This document shows, piece after piece, positions 17,584-26,353 of a DNA stretch of 64,000 nucleotides. Location: NCBI GenBank assembly GCA_030693065.1, contig JAUYBL010000033.1, positions 1 to 64,000 of the forward strand. The letters run 5' to 3'. The position numbers were made by a program, and so were the translations under genes. Under the pieces are notes generated by a model, which saw nothing but the letters and a program-made list of their open reading frames with translations, was not told the origin of the DNA and did not search any database. This DNA comes from Methylococcaceae bacterium (lineage in GTDB: Bacteria; Pseudomonadota; Gammaproteobacteria; Methylococcales; Methylomonadaceae). How positions within the stretch are numbered: the stretch's first letter is position 1; each line of letters opens with the position of its first letter.

Positions 17584-18600
17584 ATGAAACCAAAAACTGC
17601 CATATTGCTTTTAAATTTAGGTACGCCAGATAGCCCAAGTCGTTGGGACGTGGGAAGTTATTTAAGTCAATTCTTGAACGATCCACGGGTAATTGATATT
17701 CCCTGGCTAGCCAGAAAAATCCTGGTTAATTGCATCATCGTGCCGTTTCGCTCTGGCAGTTCTTCAAAGCTTTATAAAGCAATTTGGGATAAAGAATCAG
17801 GTTCGCCATTGTTAAAGCACACGGTTGATTTGCAAAATAAATTACAACAAGCCGTTGGCGACGATATTAAAGTTGAAATGGCGATGCGCTATAAAAGCCC
17901 GAGTATGGACTCTGTGCTGGAGTGTATGAAAAAAGAGGGGTATCACAAGATAATTGTGTTTCCGTTATTCCCGCAATATGCCTCAAGCAGCACCGGTAGC
18001 GCTTTGCAGCGGTTTATGGAGATTGTTAGTCAATGGTGGGTAATACCTGAATTAAAAATTATTTCTCAGTATTACGATAATGAAGACTTTATTAATTGCA
18101 TCGTAAATAGAGCTGGAAAATACGATTTTAATCAATACGATCATATTATTTTTAGTTATCACGGACTGCCGGAAAGACAAGTTGATAAGGTCTATAACGA
18201 TGGTTATTTATGCAAAGATCATCATTGCGAAGATGAATTAACCGACGCTAATTATTATTGTTATAAAGCCGCCTGTTACCAAACCACTAAAGCAGTCGTT
18301 GAAAAGCTTAATATTCCCGAAGAGAAATATACCCTGAGCTTTCAAAGCCGCTTAGATAATAAATGGTTAATGCCATTCAGTGATAAGGTCATTGAAGAAT
18401 TGGCTAAAAAAGGTGCTAAAAACTTGTTGGTTTTATCGCCGGCATTTACTGCAGATTGTTTGGAAACGGTTTATGAAATCGGTACTGAATATCAGGAAAT
18501 TTTTCATAAACATGGCGGTGAAAAAATTCAACTCGTTGAGAGTTTAAATAGCGGCGATGATTGGGTTGAAACTATTAAAAAAATAGCATTGTCAGAGTAA
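17584..18600 (+). CDS. hemH: Ferrochelatase
   Basis: Ferrochelatase inserts Fe2+ into protoporphyrin IX in the last step of haem synthesis. The 338 residues match the family length. Diagnostic parts are the N-terminal ILLLNLGTPDSP, the central FPLFPQYASSSTGSAL, the active-site FSYHGLPERQVDK with the metal-binding histidine, and SFQSRLDNKWLMPFSD with PAFTADCLETVYEI near the end. It is probably membrane-associated or soluble in the cytoplasm. No other haem gene is adjacent. A repeat copy lies directly downstream. Confidence 0.96.
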   Translation: MKPKTAILLLNLGTPDSPSRWDVGSYLSQFLNDPRVIDIPWLARKILVNCIIVPFRSGSSSKLYKAIWDKESGSPLLKHTVDLQNKLQQAVGDDIKVEMAMRYKSPSMDSVLECMKKEGYHKIIVFPLFPQYASSSTGSALQRFMEIVSQWWVIPELKIISQYYDNEDFINCIVNRAGKYDFNQYDHIIFSYHGLPERQVDKVYNDGYLCKDHHCEDELTDANYYCYKAACYQTTKAVVEKLNIPEEKYTLSFQSRLDNKWLMPFSDKVIEELAKKGAKNLLVLSPAFTADCLETVYEIGTEYQEIFHKHGGEKIQLVESLNSGDDWVETIKKIALSE

Positions 18601-18615
18601 GTTTGAATTACTAAA

Positions 18616-18641
18616 CACTTCGACAGGCTCAGTGCGAACGG
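18616..18641. repeat. Dispersed repeat core at a gene 3' end
   Basis: CACTTCGACAGGCTCAGTGC followed by GAACGG is a short copy of the repeat core. It overlaps the last codons and stop codon of the minus-strand membrane-protein gene, and lies 16 bases after hemH. Confidence 0.7.
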
Positions 18642-19153
18642 TTAAGCAGCTTTTGCTCAACGCCGATAATGGCTTGGTTAAGAAGTCCCAAGTTTTTTTC
18701 TTCAATAATCTGCATGCCCATGACATAAAAAATGGGCATCCACAGCGGATTAATCAACAGCCCGCCAACGATGCTTTTTAAGGTTCGCTTTAGATTTTTG
18801 AATGGATTAAATGAAATCGTCAGCGAATGCATGGGGTTTTCATTAAAAACGGTGGCAATAGGTCGTAGCATGACTTTTTCGTGGTCCTCAATTAATGCCA
18901 TCGCCTCGTAGAGTTTCCTTTCCATCGCATGGTAATTGATCCGAGCCAGACTGGAGGAAAGCGCAAAAGTTAAGGCGACCATCGGTAAGACAACGCTTGG
19001 CGGTGCTATCGGCGCGAATGTGGACGACAGCATGACCACGCAAAAGCCAAACATGACGATGTCTTCTCCGCGTTCAACATCGCGATCAATGTTTATCAAA
19101 ATAGCTTCGACGGCGTTTTCAGCCGGTTCGTCTAAATAACTTTTTTTAGTCAT
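18629..19153 (-). CDS. Membrane protein of unknown function
   Basis: The protein has about 174 residues from the ATG at 19153, which is preceded by AAGGAAATT. An internal double hydrophobic stretch (MFGFCVVMLSSTFAPIAPPS, VVLPMVALTFALSSSLA) and a third near the C terminus (GLLINPLWMPIFYVMGM) suggest an inner-membrane protein. The last residues, LLNRSH, and the stop codon are supplied by the repeat core, so the original C terminus may have been different. No family was recognised. Confidence 0.6.
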   Translation of the reverse strand: MTKKSYLDEPAENAVEAILINIDRDVERGEDIVMFGFCVVMLSSTFAPIAPPSVVLPMVALTFALSSSLARINYHAMERKLYEAMALIEDHEKVMLRPIATVFNENPMHSLTISFNPFKNLKRTLKSIVGGLLINPLWMPIFYVMGMQIIEEKNLGLLNQAIIGVEQKLLNRSH

Positions 19154-19229
19154 GGCAATTTCCTTAAATAAACTACACATCATTTTTGCGCGGGTTATTA
19201 AAATGTCAAATTTGTGTTTTTGATACTAA

Positions 19230-19281
19230 AGAACCTAGAAAAACCTAGCCGTTCGTGGTGAGCCTGACGAACCGTGAGCGT
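19230..19281. repeat. MITE-like repeat, partial copy before recJ
   Basis: GAACCTAGAAAAACC resembles the terminal inverted repeat GGGAACCTCGAAAAAC of the family. The core CCGTTCGTGGTGAGCCTGAC then GAACCGTGAGCG follows. It lies 60-110 bases upstream of recJ. Confidence 0.6.
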
Positions 19282-19341
19282 ACTGAACATTTAAATTAGT
19301 CACACAAAGCCGATCAATTCAGCTTTTTTATTGAGCAAACT

Positions 19342-21087
19342 ATGGTTTATCAAGGCATAAAAAAACTTATTGTTACCCGTCCTATCCCCAAAAAGCGAAT
19401 TCAGTTAAGCGATGTTTCGCCACTACTAGAACGTATTTTTCTGGCCCGGGGTGTCACTTCAGCAGCTGAACTCGATAGAACGCTTGCAAAACTGCCGTCG
19501 CCTTGGTTGCTGTCTGGCATGGACGTAATGGTAGGGCACTTAGTAACCGCCATTAAAACCCGGCAAAAAATTTCTATCGTGGCGGACTTTGATGCCGATG
19601 GGGCGACCAGTTGCGCGGTGGCTGTCAAAGGCTTGCAATTGTTGGGGGCAGGGCAGGTGAATTTTGTCGTGCCTAATCGATTTGAGTACGGTTATGGCTT
19701 AACGCCGGAAATCGTCGCGTTAGTCAAACAGCAAAATCCGGATGTACTCATAACCGTTGACAATGGTATTTCAAGTATTGACGGGGTTAAAGTTGCCAAG
19801 GACTTGGGGATTAAGGTGCTGATTACCGATCATCATTTACCTGGTTCTGAGTTGCCGGCCGCCGATGCCATTGTTAATCCAAATTTACCGGATGATAAGT
19901 TTCCGTCAGGTGCTTTGGCTGGGGTTGGGGTGATGTTTTATGTCTTGATGGCGTTAAGAAGTCGGTTAAGAGAGCAGGGCTGGTTTGAGCAAAAGCAAAT
20001 CTCCGAACCTAATCTGGCGCAGTTACTGGATTATGTAGCCTTAGGCACAGTAGCCGATGTGGTGCCACTGGATTCGGTCAACCGCGTGTTGGTTTATCAA
20101 GGCCTACAGCGCATTCGTTCCGGTCGTGGGCATCCTGGCTTGAATGCGCTTATTGAAGTGTCCGGCAGAAATCCACAGACAATTGTCGCATCGGATTTAG
20201 GCTTTGCGCTGGGACCAAGACTGAATGCCGCCGGACGTATGGATGACATGGCTTTGGGCATACAGTGTTTGTTAACTGATGATCCAGGGCTAGCCAAAGA
20301 TATAGCGGTGCAGTTGGATGAATTAAATAATGATCGTCGCGAAGTTGAAGGCCAAATGAGCCGTGAAGCGATGGCATTATTAGCTGATATGAACGTGCTC
20401 AATGAGCAACATCTCCCTGCCGGCGTTTGTCTTTACGATGCCAACTGGCATCAAGGCGTCATTGGCATTTTAGCGTCACGTATTAAAGATCGTGTCCATC
20501 GGCCCGTGATTGCTTTTGCGCCAGCGGGTAAGGATGAAATTAAAGGCTCCGCGCGATCTATTCCCGGTGTGCATATTCGTGATGTGTTAAGCGATGTCGC
20601 GGCAGCGCATCCCAAACTGTTGAGCAAGTTTGGCGGTCATGCGATGGCCGCTGGCATGAGTCTTAAAATGCATGACTATCCCGCATTTGCGTTGGCATTT
20701 GATGAAGTTGTGAAATTGAAGCTGGCTGACGTTGATTTGGAACAGAAAATCTATTCCGATGGTGAATTGACGGAAGCAGAATTGTCATTGGAATTTGCCG
20801 AGTTACTGCAAAATGCCGCAACCTGGGGACAAGAATTTCCTGAGCCGGTATTTGATGGGATATTCGATGTGATCCAATCGCGTATCGTCGGACAGCGGCA
20901 TCTTAAATTAGTGCTTAGAAAGCCTACCGGCAATCTAGTTATTGATGCGATTGCTTTTTATGTTGATCAACCGGAAAACTGGTTGGGGTTAAGGCAGATT
21001 CGCGCGGCTTATCGTTTGGACATCAATGAGTTCAGGGGTAATCGTAGTGTACAGTTGATGGTGCAATACCTGGAAAAACTGGCATAA
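19342..21087 (+). CDS. recJ: Single-stranded-DNA-specific exonuclease RecJ
   Basis: RecJ is a 5'-3' exonuclease on single-stranded DNA, used in recombination, mismatch and base-excision repair. The 581 residues match the family. The DHH-superfamily motifs are present: VADFDADGATSCAVA (motif I), TVDNGISS, ITDHHLPG (motif III) and LGTVADVVPL. Later come the DHHA1 motif GGHAMAAGMS and the C-terminal OB-like domain. A strong hairpin follows the stop. It is not in an operon with other repair genes. Confidence 0.96.
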   Translation: MVYQGIKKLIVTRPIPKKRIQLSDVSPLLERIFLARGVTSAAELDRTLAKLPSPWLLSGMDVMVGHLVTAIKTRQKISIVADFDADGATSCAVAVKGLQLLGAGQVNFVVPNRFEYGYGLTPEIVALVKQQNPDVLITVDNGISSIDGVKVAKDLGIKVLITDHHLPGSELPAADAIVNPNLPDDKFPSGALAGVGVMFYVLMALRSRLREQGWFEQKQISEPNLAQLLDYVALGTVADVVPLDSVNRVLVYQGLQRIRSGRGHPGLNALIEVSGRNPQTIVASDLGFALGPRLNAAGRMDDMALGIQCLLTDDPGLAKDIAVQLDELNNDRREVEGQMSREAMALLADMNVLNEQHLPAGVCLYDANWHQGVIGILASRIKDRVHRPVIAFAPAGKDEIKGSARSIPGVHIRDVLSDVAAAHPKLLSKFGGHAMAAGMSLKMHDYPAFALAFDEVVKLKLADVDLEQKIYSDGELTEAELSLEFAELLQNAATWGQEFPEPVFDGIFDVIQSRIVGQRHLKLVLRKPTGNLVIDAIAFYVDQPENWLGLRQIRAAYRLDINEFRGNRSVQLMVQYLEKLA

Positions 21088-21112
21088 AAAAGGGCGGAAA
21101 AACCGCCCTTTT
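21088..21112. terminator. Bidirectional terminator between recJ and the parvulin gene
   Basis: AAAAGGGCGG and CCGCCCTTTT pair across a five-A loop directly after the recJ stop. The flanking A run and T run allow it to serve both recJ and the convergent parvulin gene. Confidence 0.85.
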
Positions 21113-21129
21113 GTTTATTGAAATACTGC

Positions 21130-22170
21130 TTATTTTTTAGCTTCTGCTGGTTTTTTATCTGTTGCTTCGGCTTTGTTTTCTGGAGCAGGAGCAATTACTT
21201 CTTCAACAATCACTTTCTCTTCAACCGTTTTACCTTTGGCATCTTTGACTTCTTCAACAATAACTTCTTCTGCAACTGGCTGTCCTGCTTCAGCTGGTTG
21301 TGCATTTTCAGCAGCTTTAGGTTTTTCTTCAGTCAATGGCACCAAAACTTCAACTTGAGCTTGTTTTCGCAAGCCGTCTATGAAAGTTTGTACTTTTTGA
21401 CGTTGCAAATACGGTTGTAGTTGCTCTTTAACCGCTTCCAATGGAGGAGGTGTTAAGGCGCGTGAATCTTCTCTTAAGATGATGTGCCAACCGAATTGCG
21501 TTTGTACTGGTTCTTTGGTGTATTTGCCTTTTTCTAACTTAGCAACCGCTTCTGAGAATGGCGCAACCATCTGGCTGGCAACAAACCAGCCCAAATCGCC
21601 GCCATTTTGAGATTCTTTAGCATCCAAAGAATTCTTGTTCGCTAATTTGGCAAAATCAGCGCCTTTATCGAGTTCCGTAATGATTTTTTTGGCTTCTGCT
21701 TCTGTTTTAACAAGAATATGACGAGCTTTGAATTCGGTGCCATTTTCAGCCGCAACTTTGGTGTCATACTCAGCCTTAATGTCAGCATCAGTTACAGGAT
21801 TAGTTTTTAAGTAATCTTGCAAAGCGGCTTGAGATACCAATGATCTTTTGACATCTTCAATACGCGCAAGCACTTCTGGCGATTTATCCAATTGCTTCTT
21901 CAAACCTTCTTGAACAAGTAATTCTCGTTGAATCAATTCTTCAATCAATTTTTCTTTTGGAAAGGTCTGACCTTGGCTGCGCTGTGAAATTTCAGTTTCC
22001 AGCTGCTCAAGAGTTGATTTTGCAATATATTTGCCATTTACCGAGGCAACCGCATCAGCCTTATCTACAGCTGGTGCGCTAACACTGCTGGTATCGGTAG
22101 ATGGTTGTTGATTACAACCGGCAATAAGCGCAGAACCAACGATTAATAGAGGTATAAACTGTTTTTTCAT
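21130..22170 (-). CDS. Parvulin-type peptidyl-prolyl isomerase lipoprotein
   Basis: This periplasmic foldase has 346 residues. The lipoprotein signal ends LIAGCNQQ, so the mature protein is lipid-anchored at Cys19. A SurA/PrsA-like N-terminal helical domain is followed by a parvulin domain near residues 145-235. The parvulin domain carries FKARHILVKTEAEAKK, NGGDLGWF and QFGWHIILRED. The C-terminal 80 residues are Ala/Pro/Glu/Val/Lys-rich low complexity (EVIVEEVKDAKGKTVEEK), unusual for this family. It starts with a four-base overlap on bolA, forming the operon yciB-yciI-bolA-ppiC. Confidence 0.9.
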   Translation of the reverse strand: MKKQFIPLLIVGSALIAGCNQQPSTDTSSVSAPAVDKADAVASVNGKYIAKSTLEQLETEISQRSQGQTFPKEKLIEELIQRELLVQEGLKKQLDKSPEVLARIEDVKRSLVSQAALQDYLKTNPVTDADIKAEYDTKVAAENGTEFKARHILVKTEAEAKKIITELDKGADFAKLANKNSLDAKESQNGGDLGWFVASQMVAPFSEAVAKLEKGKYTKEPVQTQFGWHIILREDSRALTPPPLEAVKEQLQPYLQRQKVQTFIDGLRKQAQVEVLVPLTEEKPKAAENAQPAEAGQPVAEEVIVEEVKDAKGKTVEEKVIVEEVIAPAPENKAEATDKKPAEAKK

Positions 22171-22448
22171 TTACTAGTTCCTTGAGTTTCTTCTGTAGGT
22201 GAGAGAGCATTAATGCCTAAAGCATGAATTTGTTGTTTCATCATGTCGCCAAGCGCTTTATAAATCAATTGATGACGTTGCACCATGGATTTACCTTCAA
22301 ACGCTTCAGCCACGATAGTGACATGATAATGACCGCCGCCACTACGAGCGCCAGCATGTCCGGCGTGTGCCGCACTGTTGTCAATAATTTCAAGAACTGC
22401 GGGTTTAAACACAGTAGTTAACAATTGTTTAATCGATTCGGATGACAT
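22167..22448 (-). CDS. bolA: BolA family protein
   Basis: This 93-residue BolA/IbaG-type protein has the class II KH-like fold. BolA proteins work with monothiol glutaredoxins in Fe-S handling and stress response. Diagnostic parts are the N-terminal helix, the SGGGHYHVTIVAEAFEGKS strand-loop-strand, and MVQRHQLIYKAL with the conserved His. It overlaps the start of the parvulin gene by four bases (ATGA), and its ATG overlaps the yciI stop. Confidence 0.9.
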   Translation of the reverse strand: MSSESIKQLLTTVFKPAVLEIIDNSAAHAGHAGARSGGGHYHVTIVAEAFEGKSMVQRHQLIYKALGDMMKQQIHALGINALSPTEETQGTSK

Positions 22449-22748
22449 TTAAGGAAATACCTTTTTAAAGGGTTTAACAGTTACCGCAGCATAAACACCT
22501 GCCGCAATATAAGGATCTGCAGCAGCCCATTGTTGAGCCGCCTGCAAGCTTTCAAATTCTGCGACCACTAAGCTGCCAGTAAAACCGGCTTCGCCTGGGT
22601 TGTCACTATCAATAGCAGGATGTGGCCCAGCCAGCACTAAGCGACCGGCATCTTGCAATTCTTGTAGCCTATGCAGATGCGTAGGTCGCGCAGACAGCCT
22701 TTTTTGCAAGCTATCTGTAACATCTTCGCTGATTATTGCGTACAACAC
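22449..22748 (-). CDS. YciI-like protein
   Basis: This 99-residue YCII-family protein has a ferredoxin-like fold. Family members have possible lyase or dehydrochlorinase-like activity and no firm function. The conserved pattern ([22 protein letters not shown], then [20 protein letters not shown] and a final KPFKKVF) is clear. It lies six bases after yciB and its stop overlaps the bolA start codon. The yciB-yciI neighbourhood is conserved in gammaproteobacteria. Confidence 0.92.
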   Translation of the reverse strand: MLYAIISEDVTDSLQKRLSARPTHLHRLQELQDAGRLVLAGPHPAIDSDNPGEAGFTGSLVVAEFESLQAAQQWAAADPYIAAGVYAAVTVKPFKKVFP

Positions 22749-22754
22749 GATTCT

Positions 22755-23291
22755 TTACTCCTCTGAATCGGGAATGTATCGATATAGAAAAGCCATTTGT
22801 AATACTATAAAAATGACCATCAACGCCGGCACACCAAATGTCTTGAAAGTAACCCAGTCTTCAGTGTTGTAGTTGTACATAACGTACAAATTGATAAAGC
22901 CAACGCTAATAAAAAAACATCCCCACAGGGTATTGAGGCGTTTCCATATAGTATCTGGCAGAGTCAAACTGGCAGATAACATCCTTTCAATAAAGGGTGT
23001 TTTCCCAACGAATTGGCTGCCTAAAAATGCTACGCCAAACAACCATTCAATAATTGATAATTTCCATTTAATAAATTGTTCATCCTGCAAATACAACGTA
23101 GCGCCACCCATTACCAAAATAAGGCCTAAGGTAATCCATTGCATAGTTTCTACTTTGCGATATTTAAACCATGCATAAGCAACTTGCAACACTGTGGCGA
23201 CGATAACGACCGCAGTGGCTACGTATATATCATAAAGTTTAAAAGCAATAAAAAATAACAGGATGGGGATGAATTCAAAAAGCTGTTTCAT
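22755..23291 (-). CDS. yciB: Inner-membrane protein YciB (septation protein A)
   Basis: This is a five-helix inner-membrane protein implicated in intracellular septation and envelope synthesis. From the ATG at 23291 it has 178 residues, matching E. coli YciB, and starts MKQLFEFIPILLFF as the family does. Further matches are KLYDIYVATAVVIVATVLQ, DEQFIKWKLSI and TLPDTIWKRLN. The frame is open to 23336, but the extra 15 residues are not family-like. It heads the yciB-yciI-bolA-ppiC group. Confidence 0.93.
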   Translation of the reverse strand: MKQLFEFIPILLFFIAFKLYDIYVATAVVIVATVLQVAYAWFKYRKVETMQWITLGLILVMGGATLYLQDEQFIKWKLSIIEWLFGVAFLGSQFVGKTPFIERMLSASLTLPDTIWKRLNTLWGCFFISVGFINLYVMYNYNTEDWVTFKTFGVPALMVIFIVLQMAFLYRYIPDSEE

Positions 23292-23319
23292 GATGAAAAA
23301 GAGTTCGTTAATTAGAGTG

Positions 23320-23628
23320 TTAGGCGTAAACATCAATGCCAGTAATAGCTGACAAATCTGCTGTTTTTATAGATGAGTGTGCTTCCATTCGATATGCCAA
23401 CAACGCTTTTGAAGTTCTAGTATCTAGCCCTTCAGTCGCACCTTCATTGGCTTGCAAAGCAACGGAGCTCAAGATTCTTTTTATTTCATTAGGTGGGGTG
23501 AGGGGCTTATTAGGCGGTGGATTTTGCGAATTGGTTTTACTAACCAGACTTACATCCTGAACAACAGAATTTTTCGAAGTAGGATGGTTGGCTGTATTGG
23601 TTGATAAAGATGAACTATGAATTCTCAT
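23320..23628 (-). CDS. Conserved small hypothetical protein ahead of yciB
   Basis: This 102-residue polar protein is Ser/Asn/Pro-rich in the first half and ends in TRTSKALLAYRMEA and LSAITGIDVYA. A C-terminal R..ALxAY....GIDxYA signature is familiar to me from small gammaproteobacterial proteins encoded before yciB, but I cannot name the family. It ends 28 bases before the yciB start on the same strand. The GG-rich ribosome site is weak. Confidence 0.6.
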   Translation of the reverse strand: MRIHSSSLSTNTANHPTSKNSVVQDVSLVSKTNSQNPPPNKPLTPPNEIKRILSSVALQANEGATEGLDTRTSKALLAYRMEAHSSIKTADLSAITGIDVYA

Positions 23629-23693
23629 GACCCTTGCGGAATATTACGCAATGTTAACTTATCGGTATTGTAAAATCTTATCTTTGCAATGTA

Positions 23694-23722
23694 CATGCCC
23701 TACAAGTCGATTCTGTTAGAAT
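23694..23722 (+). promoter_or_regulatory. Sigma-70-like promoter for the DUF1244 operon
   Basis: TTGCAA and TAGAAT are separated by 17 bases, and TG one base before the -10 gives an extended -10 element. The predicted transcript starts about 18 bases before the GTG start codon, whose ribosome site is AGGAGA. Confidence 0.65.
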
Positions 23723-23746
23723 GCTCTCCATTTTAGGAGATTATCC

Positions 23747-24046
23747 GTGGATAAAAAAACTCAAACAGAACTAGAAGCTGCAACATTCAGGCGCCTGCTG
23801 GCACATTTGCAACAGCATCCAGAAGTACAGAATATAGATATTATGATTCTTGCCGATTTTTGCCGGAACTGTTTAGCTAAATGGTTTGTCGCTGAAGCAC
23901 TAGAGCAGGGTGTAGATCTGGATTACGAACAAGCTAGAGAAATTGTTTACGGCATGCCTTATAGCGATTGGAAAGACAAATATCAGCTAGAAGCCACTCC
24001 AGAACAGTTAGCCGCATATCAACGCAAACAACAAGCACATAAATGA
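23747..24046 (+). CDS. DUF1244 family protein
   Basis: This 99-residue soluble protein has no known function. The family hallmark NIDIMILADFCRNCLAKWF is present near residues 37-55, followed by YGMPYSDWKDKYQ. The two cysteines in CRNC are conserved in the family. The start is GTG, with AGGAGA at an ideal distance. The stop overlaps the next gene's ATG by four bases, so the two are translationally coupled. Confidence 0.9.
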   Translation: MDKKTQTELEAATFRRLLAHLQQHPEVQNIDIMILADFCRNCLAKWFVAEALEQGVDLDYEQAREIVYGMPYSDWKDKYQLEATPEQLAAYQRKQQAHK

Positions 24047-24786
24047 TAACTGACAAAACACAATACGATGCCGTATTTTCCGGCGTTATCGGTCAAGATT
24101 ATGAAATGCTCAATCTTATTTGTCCGTTAGCGACAGAAATGAGCCGCTTGGTTGGTTTGGCGGTGAGTAATTATCAGCATGAATCAAACGATATTTTATC
24201 GATTATTGAGCTGGGTGGAGGCACAGGCAGCACTACATTATCGTTACTAAATGCCAGGGATAACGTTCATATTGTTAGCGTTGATAACGAACCAGTCATG
24301 CAGAATCAGGCTAAGAACCATTTACAGCACTGGGTTGATGCTGGAAAACTTGCATTCAGAAGCGAGGATGCTTTAACAGCATTACAAAATCTGCCAACGG
24401 CAAGCATTGATATTGTGGCGTCGGCTTATACCTTACACAATTTTTTGGCTGACTATCGTGAAGCTGTGGTTAACGAAATATTCAGAGTCCTCAAGCCAGG
24501 CGGCGCTCTAATTAATGGCGATCGTTATGCGCTTGACGATGTATCGGAGCATACACGTCTTGTACAAAAAGAAGTGAGTGGCTATTTCAACGTGTTAACC
24601 AATATCAACAGACTGGATTTGTTGGAACATTGGATAGTGCATTTATTTAGTGATGAATCAGAAAATCATGTGATGCGCGAAACTGCTGCATTAATTCAGT
24701 TACGTAATGCCGGATTCTTTGATAGTAAGCTGTCTCACAGAAACGAAGTTAACGCACTGATTACAGCTATAAAACCAAGGACTTAG
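24043..24786 (+). CDS. Class I SAM-dependent methyltransferase
   Basis: This 247-residue Rossmann-fold methyltransferase has motif I IIELGGGTGSTTLSL, motif II-like HIVSVDNEPVMQNQA with the ribose-binding acidic residue, and IDIVASAYTLHNF at motif IV. VLKPGGALINGDRYAL completes the fold. The substrate cannot be read from sequence. It is coupled to the DUF1244 gene upstream and followed five bases later by the lipoprotein hydrolase gene. Confidence 0.88.
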   Translation: MITDKTQYDAVFSGVIGQDYEMLNLICPLATEMSRLVGLAVSNYQHESNDILSIIELGGGTGSTTLSLLNARDNVHIVSVDNEPVMQNQAKNHLQHWVDAGKLAFRSEDALTALQNLPTASIDIVASAYTLHNFLADYREAVVNEIFRVLKPGGALINGDRYALDDVSEHTRLVQKEVSGYFNVLTNINRLDLLEHWIVHLFSDESENHVMRETAALIQLRNAGFFDSKLSHRNEVNALITAIKPRT

Positions 24787-24791
24787 TAAAT

Positions 24792-26033
24792 ATGAAAGTT
24801 GTTTTAAAAATTCTTTTAATATTAATTATTGCAACGGAACTTTCCGGCTGCTCAAGCTTTGGTAAAGGACTTGCAGAGGCTTTTTTTGAAAAACAGCAAT
24901 CAGTTGATACCAGAATTTGTGAGGTATGGGGTAAGCCTTTTGGCGGACTCTCGCCATTTCTAAGCAATCCACAAGGAAAAATGAAAGTTCTTATGATTCA
25001 TGGTGTTGGCGATCATTTGCCAGGATATTCAACACAATTCTTGGAAAAGTTAGCCAAAGAACTGGATTTGCCGGTTATGTCAGCTCAACATAAAAACATC
25101 ATGCTGACCAGTCGTTTGGATGCCAGTAAAAATCTTGGCAACTTGCGAGTTAACAGGTTGTTAAGTAAAGACAGAAGCAAGGAATTACTGTTTTATGAAT
25201 TGACTTGGTCAGCGATCACTGCGAAACAGAAAGAAGTTTTAGCTTACGACAATTCGGGTGAATATTCATTTCGCCGGGCCGAAATGAACGACTTAATGAA
25301 AAAGTTTTCTAATGATACCGGGCCCGACCCCATCATTTATCTAGGAGAAAGTAGAGAAGATATTTTGGTTTCTTTTGCACAAGCGTTTTGCTGGATGACT
25401 AAAAGTGATTGGAATAGCTTGCCAAGTGATGTAACACAGTCATGTTCGTTTAATGATGATGCAGCAGCAATTAATATTCGAAAAGATCAATATGCTTTTA
25501 TTTCCCATAGTCTTGGTAGTCGTATCACCATTGATGGCATGCAACGAATTGCGTCTTTACTAGACCAACGTGATATCGAGTTTAGACTGGCATTAAAAGA
25601 TAAGGAAATCCCTATCTATATGATGTCAAATCAATTGCCTATGCTGCAGATGGGCCGAAAATTACCCGATGTCAGCGGTCAAAAATCAGCGTATTGCCAG
25701 GCTGACGGCGCAAAGTATCAACAGCGAATGTTAGCCAAAACCCCTATCATCGCTTTTAGTGATCCAAATGATCTTTTAAGTTATGCCATACCAAATGGTT
25801 TTGTAGATAAGTACCTAGACTCCAGACTTTGCATTGATGTAACCAACATTAACATCAATGTGGCCACGATTTTCGATGCTTTTGGATTGGGTAAAATGGC
25901 TAGCCCAATAGATGCCCATGTGGGATACGATGTGGATGATAGAGTTATTGCATTAGTTGCTAAAGGCATTGGCAACAAAAATACCGCCAAAATCGTTACT
26001 GACCGTTGCAGATGGACTGAAACCATAGATTAA
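24792..26033 (+). CDS. Lipoprotein with alpha/beta-hydrolase features
   Basis: The protein has 413 residues. The lipoprotein signal ends TELSGCSSF, with Cys20 as the lipid anchor. Two features suggest a serine hydrolase: VLMIHGVGDHLPGYS, an oxyanion-hole HG motif near residue 62, and FISHSLGSR, a nucleophile elbow of the G/SxSxG type near residue 240 with Ser as nucleophile. A late DAHVGYDVDDR could give the catalytic His. It is probably an envelope esterase or lipase, but its substrate is unknown. It is the third gene of the DUF1244 operon. Confidence 0.75.
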   Translation: MKVVLKILLILIIATELSGCSSFGKGLAEAFFEKQQSVDTRICEVWGKPFGGLSPFLSNPQGKMKVLMIHGVGDHLPGYSTQFLEKLAKELDLPVMSAQHKNIMLTSRLDASKNLGNLRVNRLLSKDRSKELLFYELTWSAITAKQKEVLAYDNSGEYSFRRAEMNDLMKKFSNDTGPDPIIYLGESREDILVSFAQAFCWMTKSDWNSLPSDVTQSCSFNDDAAAINIRKDQYAFISHSLGSRITIDGMQRIASLLDQRDIEFRLALKDKEIPIYMMSNQLPMLQMGRKLPDVSGQKSAYCQADGAKYQQRMLAKTPIIAFSDPNDLLSYAIPNGFVDKYLDSRLCIDVTNININVATIFDAFGLGKMASPIDAHVGYDVDDRVIALVAKGIGNKNTAKIVTDRCRWTETID

Positions 26034-26353
26034 CGCTCTCAGTAAAGATTCAGTCATAGAAAAATCGGGAACTTGATAAAAGTTATTACTCGCTGCCGCA
26101 GCCCGAGCAACTGCTTTCTACGCATGAAGATGACTTAACCCCAGTTGCCAATTGTGGCCAATACAACTTCCGCGATACTCTATTGGCAGGCGGCCGTTAT
26201 AAACCCGGTGACTGTTGTGTGGTCGCAAAAAACGGTCGACAAATCGACCGTTTTTTTAGTGCCCATCCAGAATATGCGATCAATTATATTCAGTACAGTT
26301 TTTGGGATAGGCGGAACTTTGTGTTGAGTGAAATAATAAATTGTCAATTGGTA
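26034..26353. other. Intergenic region with a strong bidirectional terminator
   Basis: No gene with a start codon is supported here. One plus-strand frame from about 26075 reads protein-like (PVANCGQYNFRDTLLAGGRY, KPGDCCVVAKNGRQIDRFF) but has no start or ribosome site. It may be a decayed gene end. The region otherwise holds the hairpin described separately. Confidence 0.4.
26227..26257. terminator. Intrinsic terminator, bidirectional
   Basis: AAAAAACGGTCGA and TCGACCGTTTTTTT pair around a CAAA loop. A T run follows in either direction. It lies between the lipoprotein hydrolase gene and the convergent MFS transporter gene. Confidence 0.85.
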
